Origin: an uncultured Bacteroides sp.
GTDB lineage: Bacteria; Bacteroidota; Bacteroidia; Bacteroidales; Bacteroidaceae
Reading direction: 5' to 3'
DNA: 35,512 nt
Assembly: GCA_958453305.1 (NCBI GenBank)
Contig: CAUDXH010000021.1
Coordinates: 1-35,512, forward strand
A program made the position numbers and the translations under genes. Every line of letters begins with the position of its first letter. Positions within the stretch are counted from its first letter, which is position 1. Of the stretch, positions 1 to 8,835 are shown piece after piece. The notes beneath the pieces are model-generated. The model was not told the origin of the DNA. It worked only from the letters and a program-made list of their open reading frames with translations, and did no database searches.

Positions 1-1
1 A

Positions 2-118
2 AAGGTAGGTTTAGGAAACATGCGTGTCAAGGCGGAAAATAGAATGCTTACATATGACTCTTTCTTCATGAGATATAATAAGAGTTTGACCGATGAGGAA
101 ATTCCTCGCCAGTTCTAA
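2..118 (+). CDS. C-terminal fragment of an unidentified protein
   Basis: An open frame enters from the left edge and runs 38 codons to a TAA at 116-118. The visible tail ends in the residues TDEEIPRQF. It is too short to assign a family and I do not recognise it. Its stop overlaps the stop of the convergent ROK kinase gene by four bases, so the two genes meet tail to tail without a terminator between them. The frame could be chance, but the tight convergent junction favours a real gene end. Confidence 0.5.
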   Translation, partial: KVGLGNMRVKAENRMLTYDSFFMRYNKSLTDEEIPRQF

Positions 119-1086
119 CAATGTCCTTTTTCTGTCCAGGCTAATGCTGCAGCTCCTAATAAAGCAGCGTCTGCTTCCTTTAATCCTGAATATATAATTT
201 TAGCCGTGTCCCGATAATTTTCAAACACCGTTTTACGATACGTCCGAACTACCGGATCCAACAACAAGCTCCCTGCCTGAGTCAATCCGCCAAAAAGAAT
301 GAAAGCTTCCGGGTCAGAAAAAGTAGCACAATCAGCAAGTCCTTCACCCAGCAATTTACCCGTATATTCAAAGACTTCTTTAGCCAACAGATCTCCTTTC
401 ATTGCCGCATCATATACATCTTTTGAAGTAATAGAGGAAGTTGGCAGAGAACGAAGCAAACTCTCGGTCTCTCTTTCTTCCAGAAACTCTACAGCCGTAC
501 GTGCAACTCCCGTTGCCGAACAATAAGCTTCCAAACACCCTTTTCTGCCACAAGGACAAAGGCGTCCTCCTTCTGGCCGGACAGAAAGATGACCTAATTC
601 ACCTGCAAAGCTACGCTTCCCATAAACAACTTGTCCGTTTACCACAATACCGCTACCCACACCGGTTCCTAAAGTAATCATAATAAAATCATTCATTCCT
701 TTAGCTGCCCCGTAAAGCATTTCTCCTAGAGCAGCCGCTTTCGCATCATTCGTGATAACCGTAGCAATGCCTGTTAGTTGTTCCAGTTCATCAGCCAGCG
801 GAACAATCCCCTTCCAAGGAAGATTCGTTGCATTTTCAATGCACCGGCTCCAGTAGTTCACATCGGGTGCACCTATACCTAATGCCAAGACCTGTTCTGC
901 CCCTCCAGCTTTTTCCACAAGTGCATGAATCGCTTCTGCACACCGGCTTACATAATCATCAACCCGGAGAAATTCCTGCGTCTTAAAAGAGATACGCTCT
1001 GATACATTTCCTTCTTTATCCACTAGGGCAAGAACTGAATTTGTACCTCCTAAATCAAAGCCAATTACAAACTTTCTCATTGTCAC
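115..1086 (-). CDS. ROK family sugar kinase (glucokinase-like)
   Basis: A 323-residue cytoplasmic protein with no signal peptide. The N-terminus carries the phosphate-binding motif DLGGT (about residues 11-15). The middle has GTGVGSG and the ROK zinc signature ELGH followed by CPCGRKGC (about residues 163-185), so the fold and kinase class are secure. ROK kinases phosphorylate glucose, mannose, GlcNAc or ManNAc, and the exact sugar cannot be read from sequence. It is the last gene of the leftward GH92-to-kinase operon, 6 bp after GH125, so it probably phosphorylates a monosaccharide released by those enzymes, with mannose or a hexosamine as reasonable guesses. ATG at 1086 is used; a second ATG two codons later is equally possible. 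Confidence 0.9.
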   Translation of the reverse strand: MTMRKFVIGFDLGGTNSVLALVDKEGNVSERISFKTQEFLRVDDYVSRCAEAIHALVEKAGGAEQVLALGIGAPDVNYWSRCIENATNLPWKGIVPLADELEQLTGIATVITNDAKAAALGEMLYGAAKGMNDFIMITLGTGVGSGIVVNGQVVYGKRSFAGELGHLSVRPEGGRLCPCGRKGCLEAYCSATGVARTAVEFLEERETESLLRSLPTSSITSKDVYDAAMKGDLLAKEVFEYTGKLLGEGLADCATFSDPEAFILFGGLTQAGSLLLDPVVRTYRKTVFENYRDTAKIIYSGLKEADAALLGAAALAWTEKGHC

Positions 1087-1092
1087 AACAAA

Positions 1093-2523
1093 TTAAAAAG
1101 AGGTTTTCAATAATTCCGGATATTTCTCATGAACCTTAACTATCAGTTCTCCGAACAAGGTATTTGCCCAAGCAAACCAAGAACGCGTGAAATTGGAAGC
1201 ATTGTTTACATTAAATGATTCATGCATAAAGCCAGTATCCCCGTCTGTGTTTCTCAATAAGGCCAAACATTCTTTCAGTTCTTCCTTATCATCGGTGGTC
1301 AGTCCTTTCATGATAATACTCATCGGCCACGCATAATCCAATCCCACATGAGGACCACCCACTCCTTCACCTGCTTTTCCTGAAAAGAAGTAAGGGTTAT
1401 TTTCACTCCAAATAAACTTACGGGTATTTTGGTATAATTCATCATCTTGTGAGCAGTATCCTAAATAAGGAGCAGCCAAAAGGCTGGGAACATTGGCATC
1501 ATCCATACACAGGCTGTTGCCAAACCCATCGACTTCAAAAGCATAGATTTTTCCACTGAACGGATGGTTTACCACTGCATATTTCTGAATTGCCTTATCA
1601 ACTTCATCCGCTAATTCGGTACACTCTTTTGCAAACTCATGATTGTTATACACCTTCAATTCGATCTCAGCTAACTGGCGCAAGGAAACTACAGCAAACA
1701 TATTTGAGGGAACCAAAAAACCGTATTGGGTTGCGTCATCCGACGGGCGGAATGCTGATACAATCATTCCGTTCGGTTTAACCGGTGCACCAAACCCTCC
1801 GTTTATCTGTGAATCGGTGGGACGCTCACAGTTTCGTGCAAAGCTATATGAACCATTTCCCTCTTTACGCTGCTGCTCTTTCATGGTTTGCACAGCCAGC
1901 TTCATGGCATCCTGCCAAGCCGCATCGAAGACAGAAACATCACCAGTAAGCAAATAATAGAAATAGGCTATACGAATCGGGTAACATAAAGAATCAAGCT
2001 CCCATTTACGTTCGTGAAGTTCCTTTTTCATTGGCTGGGTGAAATCTGTTTCCCAGTAACTGCCCGTAGGACCTTCATTAAAAGCATTCGCATAAGGGTC
2101 TAACAAGATGCAGGCTGCCTGGCGGTTTATAAGCCCTGCCACTAATTGCTGCAGCTTCTTATCGTTCTTCATCAACTGCAAATAAGGCCAAAGCTGAGCA
2201 GATGAATCGCGCAACCACATTGCATGAATATCTCCTGTAATAACAAATGTATCCGGGCGTTTATTATTCAGCTGAAATTTCACTGTCGTATCGAGCGTAT
2301 TCGGATAACAGTTCTCAAACATCCACCGCAACTTAGGGTCGGCAATGTCTTTGGTTATTTCCTTGATAACCTTCTCCACTGCATCCGAAACGAAATGACG
2401 GTTATCTGCCACCGGACGCTTTGATTCATAAACTTTACCCTCCTGATTACAGGCAATTCCCTCTGCTGTGCTAAACAAACTGCAAGCCAATGCAGCTCCT
2501 AAAATCCAGTTATATCTTTTCAT
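1093..2523 (-). CDS. GH125 exo-alpha-1,6-mannosidase
   Basis: A 476-residue exported protein of the GH125 (DUF1237) family, which are inverting exo-alpha-1,6-mannosidases. Diagnostic motifs are MWLRDSSAQ (residues 102-110), AFRPSDD (257-263) and MHESFN (433-438). Asp262 and Glu435 are 173 residues apart, the same spacing as the acid and base I recall for the Clostridium perfringens enzyme (Asp220/Glu393), so both catalytic residues appear intact. The N-terminus is a hydrophobic export signal; Cys25 might be lipidated, but the lipobox is poor. It sits 16 bp after the MGH1-like gene and 6 bp before the ROK kinase. Expected product: mannose from alpha-1,6-linked ends in the periplasm. Confidence 0.93.
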   Translation of the reverse strand: MKRYNWILGAALACSLFSTAEGIACNQEGKVYESKRPVADNRHFVSDAVEKVIKEITKDIADPKLRWMFENCYPNTLDTTVKFQLNNKRPDTFVITGDIHAMWLRDSSAQLWPYLQLMKNDKKLQQLVAGLINRQAACILLDPYANAFNEGPTGSYWETDFTQPMKKELHERKWELDSLCYPIRIAYFYYLLTGDVSVFDAAWQDAMKLAVQTMKEQQRKEGNGSYSFARNCERPTDSQINGGFGAPVKPNGMIVSAFRPSDDATQYGFLVPSNMFAVVSLRQLAEIELKVYNNHEFAKECTELADEVDKAIQKYAVVNHPFSGKIYAFEVDGFGNSLCMDDANVPSLLAAPYLGYCSQDDELYQNTRKFIWSENNPYFFSGKAGEGVGGPHVGLDYAWPMSIIMKGLTTDDKEELKECLALLRNTDGDTGFMHESFNVNNASNFTRSWFAWANTLFGELIVKVHEKYPELLKTSF

Positions 2524-2539
2524 GGTAGCATGTATCTTT

Positions 2540-4150
2540 TTAAAATTTATTATTTCCCGGCATTACTTTGAACACTTCTTTTTTATCGCCATACAAAACC
2601 GTTAATTCAAACTCTACATTTGACTCGACTTCAATCGACGGTTTTTCGTTTGCCGAGCGTCTTGCTTTTGCTTTGAATGAAATCAATCCCTCAGGTCCAA
2701 AAGGATAACGTTCAATCCCGTTCGCCTCTGTCAGGTTCAAATCCCAAGTGATTTGCTTCTGCACAAAATCACCCCTAATACCGATAATATGCTCTATTAA
2801 TCCGGCAATCGGAGCCAACCCCGTCCATCCTACAAACTCTTTTCTTGCCATGAATCCTGGTTCATCTGCCTCAGGAGCATAATACTCCCAAAACGTTCCT
2901 GTTTTTTGGAAAACCCGGAAAATCTGACTGTAATGATTCAAAGCGATGTCATGCGCTTCTTTTCTGAATCCCTCTTCAATTAATCCGTTAATTACCATAT
3001 AGTTCGTTCCCGGCCATATACCGCCTTGCCAATAACGTCCATTTGCTTTATAGCGAGGATTATCTGCCGACAAAGAAGGAACCCGGTACGGACGCTTAAA
3101 TGTTGCCGGATTATTTAATTCTGCGACCAAGCGTTTCATCTGATTTTCATTCAACACATCTGAATATAAAGCCCAGTACGCACCAATACCCTTTGTAGTA
3201 GAAAGTGAACCATCTGCATACTGGTCATACAAGAATCCAGTTTCTTCATCCCACAAGTTTTCGCGGATGTAGGTTTTCAGTAAGTTAGCCTCATCTTCCA
3301 GCTCCTCAATTTCCTGCCAACGCTCCAGATAGAAGCCCATCTCAAGTAAAAGATTTGCAGTAAACAGCTGTTGCAAGTTGGTATCCAGCCAAATCATGTG
3401 ACCATGACTGTATATCATACTGTACTCATTCTTCACGCGCGGCATATTATCCATGCCCGTTCCCCATCCACTGGACCAATACATTCCGTTTCTCCACGTA
3501 TGGTTCAGCTTCAGCCATTTATAATAAGCACAAAGCACCGGAAATATTTTATGCAGACGCTCTGTGTCACCAAACTGATGATAATAAACCATTTCACACC
3601 AAGGCATCAGATTCGGTCCGGTACTTACAGGATCATAGCGTTCAAAACAATCGGCTCCGTCTGCCTTGATTTCGCGGCAGATAAATCCGTCGGGATGCTG
3701 CTTCGCATAAAAATTATCCAAGGTATACTGGAAAGGAAAGAAATTCGCACCATAACGGGCAAACATCAGAATAAAAGAAGAGTCCCACATGAACAGGTTC
3801 CCGTTATAAGCCGTATCAATGTAAGGAGATACAAAGCCGGAACCGGGTAATGGATTCCGGATATTTCCTATCGCAATTTCCCATGCCCGCCAATACATAC
3901 GAAGTTCTTCTTCATGCCCTTCCCAAATAGGGCAAGGGAGAATATTGCGAGCCTCATCCATGCTTTTAGGCAGGTTTGTATAATTGGGTTTTGCTATGCG
4001 ATAAGTATTTTCAGCAACTAAAGGAGACTTTACATAAGTGTCTTTATACGGAAGACGATAAAGGCTATCGTTTCCACAAGACTGGGCATTTCCTTTCATC
4101 GAAAAGAGTCCCAACGTAAGGCATACTGCCAAGCAAAAATATTTTCTCAT
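2540..4150 (-). CDS. MGH1/GH63-like (alpha/alpha)6-barrel glycoside hydrolase
   Basis: A 536-residue exported protein; the signal peptide probably ends at NAQ (residue 23). It resembles the trehalase/GH63/mannosylglycerate-hydrolase group of (alpha/alpha)6-barrel enzymes. Visible signatures are NGNLFMWDSSF (Asp123), GWGTGMDNMPR (Asp234, the position of the general acid in this clan), YWQGGIWPGTNY (373-384) and GTFWEYYAPE (Glu422/Glu427, near the expected base). Family members hydrolyse alpha-glucosides or alpha-mannosides, including mannosylglycerate; the substrate here is not predictable. It lies between alkaline phosphatase (8 bp) and GH125 (16 bp), so it should act on the same glycan. It is the least defined enzyme of the operon. 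A catabolic trehalase is an alternative but fits the context poorly. Confidence 0.8.
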   Translation of the reverse strand: MRKYFCLAVCLTLGLFSMKGNAQSCGNDSLYRLPYKDTYVKSPLVAENTYRIAKPNYTNLPKSMDEARNILPCPIWEGHEEELRMYWRAWEIAIGNIRNPLPGSGFVSPYIDTAYNGNLFMWDSSFILMFARYGANFFPFQYTLDNFYAKQHPDGFICREIKADGADCFERYDPVSTGPNLMPWCEMVYYHQFGDTERLHKIFPVLCAYYKWLKLNHTWRNGMYWSSGWGTGMDNMPRVKNEYSMIYSHGHMIWLDTNLQQLFTANLLLEMGFYLERWQEIEELEDEANLLKTYIRENLWDEETGFLYDQYADGSLSTTKGIGAYWALYSDVLNENQMKRLVAELNNPATFKRPYRVPSLSADNPRYKANGRYWQGGIWPGTNYMVINGLIEEGFRKEAHDIALNHYSQIFRVFQKTGTFWEYYAPEADEPGFMARKEFVGWTGLAPIAGLIEHIIGIRGDFVQKQITWDLNLTEANGIERYPFGPEGLISFKAKARRSANEKPSIEVESNVEFELTVLYGDKKEVFKVMPGNNKF

Positions 4151-4158
4151 AAAACAGA

Positions 4159-5310
4159 TTACAAATTTAATAGTTTCTTTATTTTATCAAAGATAGCAGT
4201 ATTTTCGTAAATACCAGTGAAGTATTCAGAACCAGGACCAAATGCATATACTGGGACCATTACGCCAGAATGACTAGTAGTAGAAAATTTACACTGAATT
4301 TCTCCTTTATCTTTATCACCATCTACTAAAGTTAAACCTCCTGTCTCATGATCTGCTGTAACAACGACCAACGTTTCACCGTCTTTTGCAGCCCATTTAA
4401 AAACTTCACCCACCGTACGGTCAAAATCATGAGTTTCTTGCATTAATAAATCTAAATCATTAAAATGCCCGTAATCATCCAATTGTGAGCCTTCAATCAT
4501 CATAAAAAAGCCTTTTTTATTTTCATTTAGCAAATTCATCCCCTTAATGGCAGACTGAGCTAAACGGTCACCTCTTTCTTTAGGCTTAGGTGTATCAAAT
4601 GAATCCGTTACTGCAAAAATTTTGCCATCAGTCATTCTTCTACATTCATCCCAACTTCTAGCTATTTGATATCCTTTTTGCTTTAGTTCATTAAAGATAT
4701 TTCTGCCATCTGGACGATTTTCAAACTTCAATCCACCCCCACCTACTACATAATCAGCCTTGCAATTTACATAATCAGCTATGATTTCATATTCATTGTC
4801 ACGATTTGAATTATGGCAGCAGAAATCAGCGGGTGTGGCATCCCATAACCGACAGGTAACAGCTATGCCTGCAGATAAACCCTTGTCTTTTGCCAGTGAC
4901 ACTAAGGAAGGAACTGGATTTCCTTCAGTGTCGACTCCCACAGCATGATAATTCGTCTTGACTCCAGCAGCCAGCGCTGTTCCTCCTGCTCCAGAATCAG
5001 TAATCAACTTATTAGCGCAATAAGTTTTTGATAAACCAACAACCGGTGCATTTTCAAGATATAGTTTTCCTCTATTGGCTGTCCATGCTGAATAGATATG
5101 CATCAAACTCATACCATCCCCGATCATAAGAATTACATTCCGCACCTTTTTACCGGTAGGAGATACAATCTTTTCCACCGGATAAGGATTTTCAAGTACA
5201 TAAGTCTGTAGCTTGTCTGTACGTGAGTTTTGAGCAGTAATTACATTGTAAGAACTAATAGAGCAGCATACAGCACAGCAGAATAAAAATTTAGATAAAA
5301 CAGTTTTCAT
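4159..5310 (-). CDS. Secreted alkaline phosphatase (PhoA superfamily)
   Basis: A 383-residue exported phosphomonoesterase, shorter than the roughly 450-residue E. coli PhoA. The N-terminal signal ends near ITAQ (residue 27). Metal and catalytic motifs are in order: GDGM (Asp65), TDSGAGGTA with nucleophile Ser106 (most relatives have DSA, here DSG), IEGSQLDDYGH (Glu273, Asp278, His282), TADHETGG (Asp320-His321) and TSHSG (His347). All expected zinc ligands seem present. It probably removes phosphate from glycans in the periplasm. Upstream, a 95-bp gap with a hairpin separates it from GH92; downstream, MGH1-like follows after 8 bp. Its place inside a mannosidase operon, rather than a phosphate-starvation group, suggests a substrate carrying phosphomonoesters. 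Confidence 0.92.
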   Translation of the reverse strand: MKTVLSKFLFCCAVCCSISSYNVITAQNSRTDKLQTYVLENPYPVEKIVSPTGKKVRNVILMIGDGMSLMHIYSAWTANRGKLYLENAPVVGLSKTYCANKLITDSGAGGTALAAGVKTNYHAVGVDTEGNPVPSLVSLAKDKGLSAGIAVTCRLWDATPADFCCHNSNRDNEYEIIADYVNCKADYVVGGGGLKFENRPDGRNIFNELKQKGYQIARSWDECRRMTDGKIFAVTDSFDTPKPKERGDRLAQSAIKGMNLLNENKKGFFMMIEGSQLDDYGHFNDLDLLMQETHDFDRTVGEVFKWAAKDGETLVVVTADHETGGLTLVDGDKDKGEIQCKFSTTSHSGVMVPVYAFGPGSEYFTGIYENTAIFDKIKKLLNL

Positions 5311-5336
5311 GGTTATATATTCATTTAAATTTAAGC

Positions 5337-5371
5337 AAAGAGCCCGTAAGAAATGTCCTTGCAGGCTCTTT
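5337..5371 (-). terminator. Hairpin between GH92 and alkaline phosphatase
   Basis: AAAGAGCC at 5337-5344 pairs with GGCTCTTT at 5364-5371, and the helix continues through one C/A mismatch with GTAAG/CTTGC. On the minus strand it lies about 35 nt past the GH92 stop, followed by a weak T-rich run. It may be a partial terminator or an RNA-processing site that lowers expression of the downstream enzymes relative to GH92. Confidence 0.55.
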
Positions 5372-5405
5372 AAAATTAATATTTCATGAAGTTTTATAGA
5401 GTCAG

Positions 5406-8324
5406 TTACCTTACAAACAGAACGTTAGCAGGAATTGATTCTGCTTGCTGCTTTCCGGGTAAAGTCCACTCCCAACTTAAATGCTCTCCCTCATAATCTT
5501 CAAAGTACTGCAATTCGTAAGTATGGAATCCCTTCTTTAAAGCAATTCTTCCGGTAGCGGTAATCGCAGCATGAGAGCCATCGTTATCCACCACCTTAAC
5601 TCCATCAATATATAACACACTACCGTCATCCGACTTCGTTCCGAAGGTATACACACCGTCTTCCGGAACATTTATCACTCCTTTAAAGATATAACCGAAG
5701 TGGTCGGCCTGACGGGATTTCAAGATAGAAGGTTCAGCCATAACTCCTTCTTCTACCACAGCTACACTCTTCATATCGGCAACCTTCTGGAAATAGCCTT
5801 CTACATAAGTATAGACCGTGCCATGCTGTTTACCTTCAGCTTTTATCGCCGGCAACAGTTCAGCCTTCGTAGCCTGGATAGTCAAAATACGGCTCGGAAC
5901 ATATCCTTCTTTAAAAGCTATCGCCTTAATTGATGTGGTTTTATCAATTGTTAGAGGTTGTGTATATACAGGAGAAGCCTCTGTAGGCTCTGTTCCATCC
6001 AATGTATAATGAATCGTACTGCCATCTGTAGCCGATGCTATTTCTACATCAACATGAGTAAGGAACAGATTTAAGTCTTTATTCACATAAGGAACAGAAA
6101 CCATTTTGCCTTCTGTATATGAATACGGGAACGCTTCTGCTTGTGTTCCACGCTTGTAATTGGGCTGGTCTGACAAAGTAAAGCAAAGTTCTCCTCCCTG
6201 CATCAGCTGTTCATAAGTAATAAAATTCTTATCAATAAGCTGACCGTTCAACTCTACTTTCTCAATGTAAATATGTTGAGCCGGATTATTAGCTTTCACA
6301 ACCAATGTCTTTCCGTTAGCCAACTGTAACTCTACTTTTTCAAAAAGAGGAGTAGTTAAACTAAACTCATTGCTTCCCGGACACACCGGATAAAATCCCA
6401 TCGCTGATAAAATATACCATGCAGACATCTGCCCGCAGTCTTCATTACCTATAATACCCTCTGGAGTAGGGGCATACATTTCATCTAACAACCGACGTGT
6501 CATCGCCTGTGTTTTCCATGGCTGACCAATATAGTTATATAAATAAGCCATGTGATGGCTCGGTTCATTTCCATGCACATACTGACCGATTAATCCAGTA
6601 ATATCCGACAAATGTCCATCAATAACAGAAGTCACGGTATATAAAGAATCCAAACAAGCGCTAAATTTATCTTGCCCGCCAAACAGCTGAATCATTCCGT
6701 TCACATCGTGTGGAACAAAGAAGCGGTATTGCCACGCCGTTGCTTCAGTATAATCACGCCCTACTTCAAAAGGATTAAAGGCTGTATCCCAGTTTCCATC
6801 CATACGTTTTCCACGGAAAAACTTCGTCTTTCCATCAAAAACATTCATGTAATTCTGAGAACGGGCAATATAAGTCTTATAAACCTCTTCATTTCCCATC
6901 GCTTTTGCCATTTGAGCTATCGCCCAGTCATCGTAAGCAAATTCCAGTAAACAGGAGATAGATTCTTTCTTGATATTCGAGGGGATAAAGCCATATTTAA
7001 TATAATAATCAGCTCCCTTCTTATTTATTTCAGAAGAAGCAATCATTGCCTTTAAAGCTTTTTCTGCATCAAAACCACGGATTCCTTTCAGATAAGCGTC
7101 GGCTATTACAGAAACTGCATGATATCCAATCATCGTTCCTGTTTCACCGGCAGACAAAGGCCACATCGGCAACTCTCCGGAAGCATCATACATGGCAAGC
7201 ATGGAGTTGATCATATCAGTCACCAAACGAGTATCAGTCATTGTAAGCAACGGATTCCAGGCACGGAAAGTATCCCATAAAGAAAAGGTAGAATACATCT
7301 TATGTCCCGTAGGCATTGTAGCCGTCTTCATATCATGGCGACGATACTGTCCGTTTACATCGCTAACCACGTTAGGAACAACCAGTGCATGATACCAGGC
7401 TGTATAGAAATTAATACGCTGTGCCTCGGTTCCTCCTTCTATTTGCACATGACTTAATGCTTTCTGCCATGTATCTGAAGCCTTCTCACGCACAGTGTCA
7501 AAATCAAATCCCTTCGTGTCATGTGCTAAATTCAAGCGTGCATTATCCACACTGACAACCGACAATCCAACTTTAGCAACAACTTGCTTAGACTTTTTAA
7601 AATTCAAAAGAGCCTGTAAATGCTGTCCGGATAATTCTTTTTTTCCTTTTACCATCTTCCCTTCATCAAATAGTTCAAGAGAAGCAATAGGAGAATCAAA
7701 CTGCATTACAAAATAAATATACTGATTGTCAACCCATCCACGCGTACGTCGCATTCCGACAATTTCATTGTTTGACGTCTGCTTCAGTTCAGCCTCATAA
7801 ATAAACTCATCGGTCAGCAGATGTGCCAAATCCACTACAACATACGCTTCTTTCCCTTTAGGAAAAGTATAACGATGCATACCGGCATAGGTAGTAGCAG
7901 TCAGTTCAGCCTGAATGCCTTCATCCTCCAGTATCACCGAATAATATCCGGGTGTGGCCTTTTCAGAGGAATGCAAGAAACGCGCTGGCTTATATAATTG
8001 TTTTCCCTCTTTAGCCGGAGAAAGCGTAGGGCGGAGCAACAAGTCGCCTAAATCAATACATCCGGTACCAGTTAGATGCGTATGCGAAAATCCCAATAGC
8101 GTAGAATCAGAATAGTGATATCCCGAACAAGCATCCCAGTCTCCCCGACGGGTATCGGGACTCAACTGCACTGCTCCAAAGGGCAAAGTAGCTCCCGGAT
8201 AAGTATGTCCGTGGAATCCGGTGCCGACAAAAGGATCTACATAATCCAAAATTTTCTTGGTATCATCTCCGGCAAACAGGTTCAGCGAAGATAAACAAGC
8301 AAGAAATAACAGCGTTTTTTTCAT
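5406..8324 (-). CDS. GH92 alpha-mannosidase with Fn3-like and PA14 modules
   Basis: A 972-residue exported calcium-dependent alpha-mannosidase. The GH92 domain spans about 27-735, with motifs FHGHTYPGATLPFG (37-50), GFSHTHLTG (78-86), GNEPSHH (585-591) and GNEDCGQMSAW (626-636). Glu527 in YTEATAWQY matches the position of the general acid and Asp629 that of a base residue. A chitobiase-C/Fn3-associated module follows (about 750-820, YTLDGTEP), then a PA14 domain (837-972) with SDDG at 898-901. The start at 8324 is chosen because MKKTLLFLACL begins a clean signal peptide; ATG codons at 8330 and 8357 lie upstream. It is the first gene of the leftward operon. GH92 enzymes trim alpha-1,2, -1,3, -1,4 or -1,6 mannose; the linkage here is not settled. 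Confidence 0.95.
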   Translation of the reverse strand: MKKTLLFLACLSSLNLFAGDDTKKILDYVDPFVGTGFHGHTYPGATLPFGAVQLSPDTRRGDWDACSGYHYSDSTLLGFSHTHLTGTGCIDLGDLLLRPTLSPAKEGKQLYKPARFLHSSEKATPGYYSVILEDEGIQAELTATTYAGMHRYTFPKGKEAYVVVDLAHLLTDEFIYEAELKQTSNNEIVGMRRTRGWVDNQYIYFVMQFDSPIASLELFDEGKMVKGKKELSGQHLQALLNFKKSKQVVAKVGLSVVSVDNARLNLAHDTKGFDFDTVREKASDTWQKALSHVQIEGGTEAQRINFYTAWYHALVVPNVVSDVNGQYRRHDMKTATMPTGHKMYSTFSLWDTFRAWNPLLTMTDTRLVTDMINSMLAMYDASGELPMWPLSAGETGTMIGYHAVSVIADAYLKGIRGFDAEKALKAMIASSEINKKGADYYIKYGFIPSNIKKESISCLLEFAYDDWAIAQMAKAMGNEEVYKTYIARSQNYMNVFDGKTKFFRGKRMDGNWDTAFNPFEVGRDYTEATAWQYRFFVPHDVNGMIQLFGGQDKFSACLDSLYTVTSVIDGHLSDITGLIGQYVHGNEPSHHMAYLYNYIGQPWKTQAMTRRLLDEMYAPTPEGIIGNEDCGQMSAWYILSAMGFYPVCPGSNEFSLTTPLFEKVELQLANGKTLVVKANNPAQHIYIEKVELNGQLIDKNFITYEQLMQGGELCFTLSDQPNYKRGTQAEAFPYSYTEGKMVSVPYVNKDLNLFLTHVDVEIASATDGSTIHYTLDGTEPTEASPVYTQPLTIDKTTSIKAIAFKEGYVPSRILTIQATKAELLPAIKAEGKQHGTVYTYVEGYFQKVADMKSVAVVEEGVMAEPSILKSRQADHFGYIFKGVINVPEDGVYTFGTKSDDGSVLYIDGVKVVDNDGSHAAITATGRIALKKGFHTYELQYFEDYEGEHLSWEWTLPGKQQAESIPANVLFVR

Positions 8325-8531
8325 ATACATAATTTGAAGAAAAAAAGGAAATAACATTTTCTATCAGATAGGCTATGTTACTCCCTTCGACAAATAGTTT
8401 TACGGTAATTCTAATCCATTGATAGAATTAAAACAATAGATAATTCATAATAAAACAATTACGCTTATTACTAGAGATCAGCAGATAAACAAAGAATAAA
8501 TCAGTTTCCATTTTTTCATAAGCATAATTCG

Positions 8532-8571
8532 TATGCAATATTCGCAAAATCTATCGACATCTGCAAACAAA
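8532..8571 (-). promoter_or_regulatory. 40-bp operator-like element, copy A (GH92 operon)
   Basis: Read on the minus strand, it begins TTTGTTTGCAGATGTC and ends TTTTGCGAATATTGCATA, with six variable bases between. It matches the plus-strand copy at 9925-9964 in 37 of 40 positions; the three differences lie in that centre, and similarity stops sharply at both ends. It contains TTTGC twice, 19 bases apart. It lies about 207 bp upstream of the GH92 start, pointing toward it. Likely a binding site for a positive regulator (inference). Confidence 0.75.
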
Positions 8572-8769
8572 AAGCAGACAAAATAGCCTATAAAATTTCA
8601 AGCATATTACTTCAAGATTTCTCTTTTTTACAAATCTCTTAACAAAAACTCTATGCATTCTTTTCAATATAGCTTGGCTAGCTGGAGAAAATAAGGGTCT
8701 AAAGAACAATCTATTGAAAGAGCCGTTAAACTAAGCACTATATTCTATCTTAACCTAAAAAAGTTTTTG

Positions 8770-8777
8770 TAACTTTG
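8770..8777 (+). promoter_or_regulatory. Candidate -7 box for the PI-PLC gene
   Basis: TAACTTTG matches the Bacteroides -7 consensus TAnnTTTG and would start transcription near 8784, about 52 nt before the ATG. No clear -33 TTTG box is visible. The bases 8774-8782 (TTTGTTTGC) also equal the first nine bases of the 40-bp element, but the rest of the element is absent. Confidence 0.45.
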
Positions 8778-8835
8778 TTTGCGTGGGTACAATGTTAAAC
8801 TCTATCTTTACAGCAACAAATAATTTTTCACGAAT

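Larger units (their letters stand above)
8325..8835. promoter_or_regulatory. Divergent control region between GH92 operon and PI-PLC gene
   Basis: This 511-base AT-rich gap has no credible gene. It holds the 40-bp operator-like element (8532-8571) and a -7 box for the PI-PLC gene (8770-8777). For the leftward GH92 operon the best -7 candidate is near 8490-8498, reading TATTCTTTG on the minus strand, one base longer than the TAnnTTTG consensus. It would place the 40-bp element about 50-90 bases upstream of transcription start. The rest shows no structure that I can identify. Confidence 0.5.

Noticed and set aside
5406..8324. GH92 as a mannose-phosphate-mannose uncapping enzyme
   Set aside because: In that subtype, as I recall, the general acid Glu is replaced by Gln; here Glu527 is present.
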